Under the pieces are notes generated by a model that was given only the letters and a program-made list of their open reading frames with translations, searched no databases and was not told the origin of the DNA. 24,763 bases of DNA, taken from the NCBI GenBank assembly GCA_031260865.1, contig JAISKQ010000045.1, positions 1 to 24,763 of the forward strand, written 5' to 3'. The DNA is from Prevotella sp. (lineage in GTDB: Bacteria > Bacteroidota > Bacteroidia > Bacteroidales > Dysgonomonadaceae). Each line of letters starts with the position of its first letter. Position 1 is the stretch's first letter. Positions 22,392 to 24,763 of this stretch are shown one piece after another. A program made the position numbers and the translations under genes.

Positions 22392-23846
22392 ATGAAAATA
22401 TTAACCGATACTCAAATTAAAGAAGCCGATCAATATACAATTGATAATGAACCTGTCAGCTCTATCGACCTGATGGAAAGGGCAGCCAATGCTATCGCGC
22501 GATGGATAAGCAACAATATAAGCCGGGAAACCGCCCTTGTATTCCTTATCGGGAAAGGCAATAACGGCGGCGATGGGCTGGCTGTCGCCCGTATCCTTCA
22601 TCATACGGGGTATGACTGTTCGGTTTATTTACCTTTTGACAAAGAGGAACTGACTGATAATTGCAGAGTAAACATGGAGCGGCTGCCCGCGTATATCAAC
22701 GTTACAGACCTTGAAAGCATTGACGACAAAAGTATAATAATAGACGCCTTGCTTGGAACAGGGGTAAAAGGAAAACTAAAAGAACCTCTTTCGTCTATTA
22801 TCGCAAGGATAAACTCATTGCCGAATCAAGTTATCTCCATAGACCTCCCGTCCGGTATGATCAATGAATTTGGCAACGCAAATCAACGGATCATCCAAGC
22901 CGATATTACCCTCGCGCTCGAATTTCCCAAGCTGGCGATGCTGTTGCCCGAAGCCGGCGGATATTGCGGAGAAACCAAGATAGTACCTATAGGGCTGAGT
23001 AAAGAGTTTATAGATGGTTCGTCATCCGCCTACCATTATGTAACCGAAGAGTTGATTGAAACCATCACCTTGAAACGGGGCAAATTCGCGCATAAGGGCG
23101 ACTTTGGGCACGCGCTGCTGATTTGCGGTTCAAGGGGAATGGCAGGCGCGGCAACCCTTGCCACAGGCGCGGCTTTACGCTCGGGCTGCGGGTTAGTCAC
23201 TATCCATATACCCGAAGAAGAACGTTTGGCGATACAGGTTAACTATCCTTCGGCGATGCTAAGCCTTGATGAAGCGCCCTGCTTTGCAACGCTACCCGAA
23301 AATATATCCGCGTATACCAGTATCGGCGTCGGATGCGGATTGAGGAAAGACCACCGGACGTTAAACGCTTTCAAGCAGTTGTTGAACAGTGTGTATAAGC
23401 CGATTGTGATTGACGCGGACGCTTTGAATATATTATCCGAAAATTACAATCTGAGGCAGCATATCCCGGCAGGTTCTATCCTTACCCCTCATCTCGGAGA
23501 ACTGAAACGGCTCATTGGCGAATGGCAAAATGAAGAAGATAAAATAAAGAATGTGAGAATATTAGCCTCAAGCCTGCAATCGATCATCGTGGTAAAAGGG
23601 GCATATACAATGATTTGTTTGCCTGATGGCGACTGTTATTTCAATTCGACAGGCAACAGCGGCATGGCGAAAGGAGGCAGTGGGGACGTTCTCACGGGGT
23701 ATATCACAGGGTTATTGTCCAGAGGATATAATAGCGCTCACGCGGCTATATTAGGCGTCTATAAGCACGGTTTGGCAGGAGATAAAGCGGCGATCCGGTC
23801 AGGAATAGAGCGTATGAACAGCAAAGACCTCATCGATTTTCTATGA
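22392..23846 (+). CDS. nnr: Bifunctional NAD(P)H-hydrate epimerase / ADP-dependent NAD(P)H-hydrate dehydratase
   Basis: The enzyme repairs damaged, hydrated NADH and NADPH. The N-terminal YjeF-type epimerase domain (1 to about 205) has IGKGNNGGDGLAVARIL (about 53-69) and the catalytic DALLGTGVKG aspartate (about 116-125). The C-terminal ribokinase-like dehydratase domain (about 215-484) begins KRGKFAHKGDFGHALLICGS and includes VIDADALNIL and LTPHLGELKRL. It ends with the nucleotide-binding GNSGMAKGGSGDVLTGYITG near residue 420-440. At 484 residues it is slightly shorter than the usual 500 but complete. It converges with the minus-strand gene at the window end across 324 bp containing two large palindromes. 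Confidence 0.95.
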   Translation: MKILTDTQIKEADQYTIDNEPVSSIDLMERAANAIARWISNNISRETALVFLIGKGNNGGDGLAVARILHHTGYDCSVYLPFDKEELTDNCRVNMERLPAYINVTDLESIDDKSIIIDALLGTGVKGKLKEPLSSIIARINSLPNQVISIDLPSGMINEFGNANQRIIQADITLALEFPKLAMLLPEAGGYCGETKIVPIGLSKEFIDGSSSAYHYVTEELIETITLKRGKFAHKGDFGHALLICGSRGMAGAATLATGAALRSGCGLVTIHIPEEERLAIQVNYPSAMLSLDEAPCFATLPENISAYTSIGVGCGLRKDHRTLNAFKQLLNSVYKPIVIDADALNILSENYNLRQHIPAGSILTPHLGELKRLIGEWQNEEDKIKNVRILASSLQSIIVVKGAYTMICLPDGDCYFNSTGNSGMAKGGSGDVLTGYITGLLSRGYNSAHAAILGVYKHGLAGDKAAIRSGIERMNSKDLIDFL

Positions 23847-24010
23847 GTGAGCCAATTAAGTGGGTCAATTTCCTTAAAAATAGAAGTCCGCAACATCACA
23901 TCGCAGACTTCTCCTACCTTAACACAAACTTTACAAACTACACACAATATAAAACCATACAGCACGTAAATAGTTCAGTTAGTTTCATTTATTTAACGGG
24001 ATACAGGTCT

Positions 24011-24063
24011 AATAAGTGGGTTTAACATAAATTTACATTAAATTTATGTTAAACCCACTTATT
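24011..24063. terminator. 25-bp perfect inverted repeat with 3-nt loop (likely bidirectional terminator)
   Basis: Arms 24011-24035 and 24039-24063 are exact reverse complements over 25 bp, with CAT as loop; key strings are AATAAGTGGG and CCCACTTATT. It sits between convergent genes, which suits a two-way terminator, although the flanking T runs are short. The unusual length and perfection could instead mark a protein-binding or recombination site. Confidence 0.65.
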
Positions 24064-24076
24064 GCATAGTCCTTCT

Positions 24077-24134
24077 ATTCGCCGCTTATATCTAATATGT
24101 TCATTATAAACATATTACGCCTATCGCGGCGAAT
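24077..24134. repeat. Nested REP-like palindrome
   Basis: Outer arms ATTCGCCGC (24077-24085) and GCGGCGAAT (24126-24134) enclose inner arms TAATATGTT (24093-24101) and AACATATTA (24109-24117). The inner TATAAACATATTA is reminiscent of the CTATAAACATG arm in the composite palindromes near 20 kb, with a different outer stem. Confidence 0.7.
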
Positions 24135-24170
24135 GTGATATGTATTATATTGATATGCAATATATTAAAA

Positions 24171-24763
24171 TCAATAGGTATATTTAGGCTCGATATATGT
24201 ATCCTGTTGTGGTGGTACAGTATTCGTCTGCTTAAACTGATACTCCGCTTCAGCTACTATCTCGCCCGAATCGGCGTCTATGACCAGCATTCTATACAGG
24301 GTATCATTTTGCACCTTTACTCCCCACTGATTGGCATCATCTTTGAACCAGATGACAAAAGACCAGCCGTTTGCGCGGGTATAGCCTCTTTGATCTAAAA
24401 TCTTCAATACCCCATTATAGCCGAACGAACCTCTGCCTGCCTCATAATCAAGGACTGTGCAATACCCGCTTTCATCACATTGCAGCCATTTCCCGATACA
24501 GAGTTGTTGGGGTAGGTACAATCCTTTTTGTTTCAGGTTGCCATTCGGGTAAAACTCCTTATAAACATGATGTACAGCAGGCAACGGCGGAATTATATAC
24601 ACTTCGATAGGTTGCCCCCTGCGCTGGCATGTCACATGTATTTGCGTTCCGTCAGGCTCGGTATAAGCATAATCAAGACTACCGGAAGCATAAAATTTAC
24701 TGTGGAATGCGGTGAAAGTAAACTTCTCATAAACCAAGAAGGTCGCACCTTGCGGATAAATGT
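24171..24763 (-). CDS. Protein with YwqK/MORN-like repeat segment (5' truncated by window)
   Basis: The frame is open to the end of the window on the minus strand (the TTG at 24737 is internal), so the N-terminus is missing. About 197 residues are visible. The segment HHVYKEFYPNGNLKQKGLYL has the YxNGxLKxxG pattern of MORN-like repeats seen in YwqK-type antitoxin and other cell-surface proteins. After it come WLQCDESGYC, GYNGVLKILDQRGYTRANGW and a hydrophilic, Gln/Thr-rich tail ending QDTYIEPKYTY. The order of aromatic strands suggests a beta-rich fold. No catalytic motif is recognised. A signal peptide, domain count or toxin partner would have to be read from outside the window. It is transcribed toward nnr. 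Confidence 0.7.
   Translation of the reverse strand, partial: IYPQGATFLVYEKFTFTAFHSKFYASGSLDYAYTEPDGTQIHVTCQRRGQPIEVYIIPPLPAVHHVYKEFYPNGNLKQKGLYLPQQLCIGKWLQCDESGYCTVLDYEAGRGSFGYNGVLKILDQRGYTRANGWSFVIWFKDDANQWGVKVQNDTLYRMLVIDADSGEIVAEAEYQFKQTNTVPPQQDTYIEPKYTY

Larger units (their letters stand above)
23847..24170. other. Intergenic region between convergent genes
   Basis: No ORF of interest. A short inverted repeat AGAAGTC/GACTTCT (23882-23912) lies near the nnr stop, and the two large palindromes described below fill the second half. Confidence 0.6.

Noticed and set aside
24371..24610. Plus-strand open frame opposite the window-end gene
   Set aside because: It overlaps in antisense a longer frame that has recognisable YwqK/MORN-like repeats and runs off the window.

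Overview
The window looks like a chromosomal stretch from a member of the Bacteroidetes, most likely order Bacteroidales. The reasons are matches to the Bacteroidetes promoter pattern (TTTG, about 20 bp, TAnnTTTG), the weak Shine-Dalgarno signals, a secreted GH29 fucosidase with discoidin modules, an OprP-type porin beside a lipoprotein phosphodiesterase, and an AT-rich genome with repeat-laden intergenic DNA. No 16S or other definitive taxonomic marker is present, so the order-level call is inference.

Layout. (1) 1-2415: end of an electron-transfer-flavoprotein:quinone oxidoreductase gene followed by a single gene fusing EtfB and EtfA, closed by a terminator. (2) 2416-3987: about 1.6 kb without a gene, filled with several families of short hairpins and direct repeats. 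(3) 3988-6431: a secreted protein of unknown function and a GH29 alpha-L-fucosidase. (4) 6436-15971: a complete glycerol-3-phosphate (G3P) utilisation locus. It has a divergent DeoR/GlpR-type regulator, glpT, a lipoprotein glycerophosphodiesterase, an outer-membrane porin, then glpA, glpB and glpC. (5) 15972-16757: a short, possibly independent transcription unit with promoter, 58-codon ORF and strong terminator. (6) 16758-18798: sucC-sucD. (7) 18799-20880: two genes on the minus strand, a Bro-N protein and an IS200-like/RAYT tyrosine transposase. Each sits between copies of the same composite palindrome and behind an almost identical 56-bp leader. (8) 20881-22391: direct-repeat arrays and a B3/B4-domain protein gene bracketed by inverted copies of the same heptad repeat. 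(9) 22392-24763: bifunctional NAD(P)HX epimerase/dehydratase, two large palindromes, and the 3' part of a minus-strand gene with YwqK/MORN-like repeats.

How the genes fit together. The glp block describes a scavenging route. Glycerophosphodiesters cross the outer membrane (porin), are cut to G3P by the lipoprotein GlpQ-like enzyme, are imported by GlpT, and are oxidised to dihydroxyacetone phosphate by the anaerobic GlpABC dehydrogenase. No glycerol kinase or facilitator is seen, so the substrate appears to be phosphodiesters or G3P rather than free glycerol. ETF-QO/EtfBA and GlpC probably both deliver electrons to the quinone pool.

The least ordinary part is 18.8-20.8 kb. There a candidate REP-associated transposase and an unrelated Bro-N gene occupy matching cassettes, which suggests the element family can carry or exchange its gene. 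Related-looking palindromes occur elsewhere in the window (3.5 kb, perhaps 16.6 and 24.1 kb).
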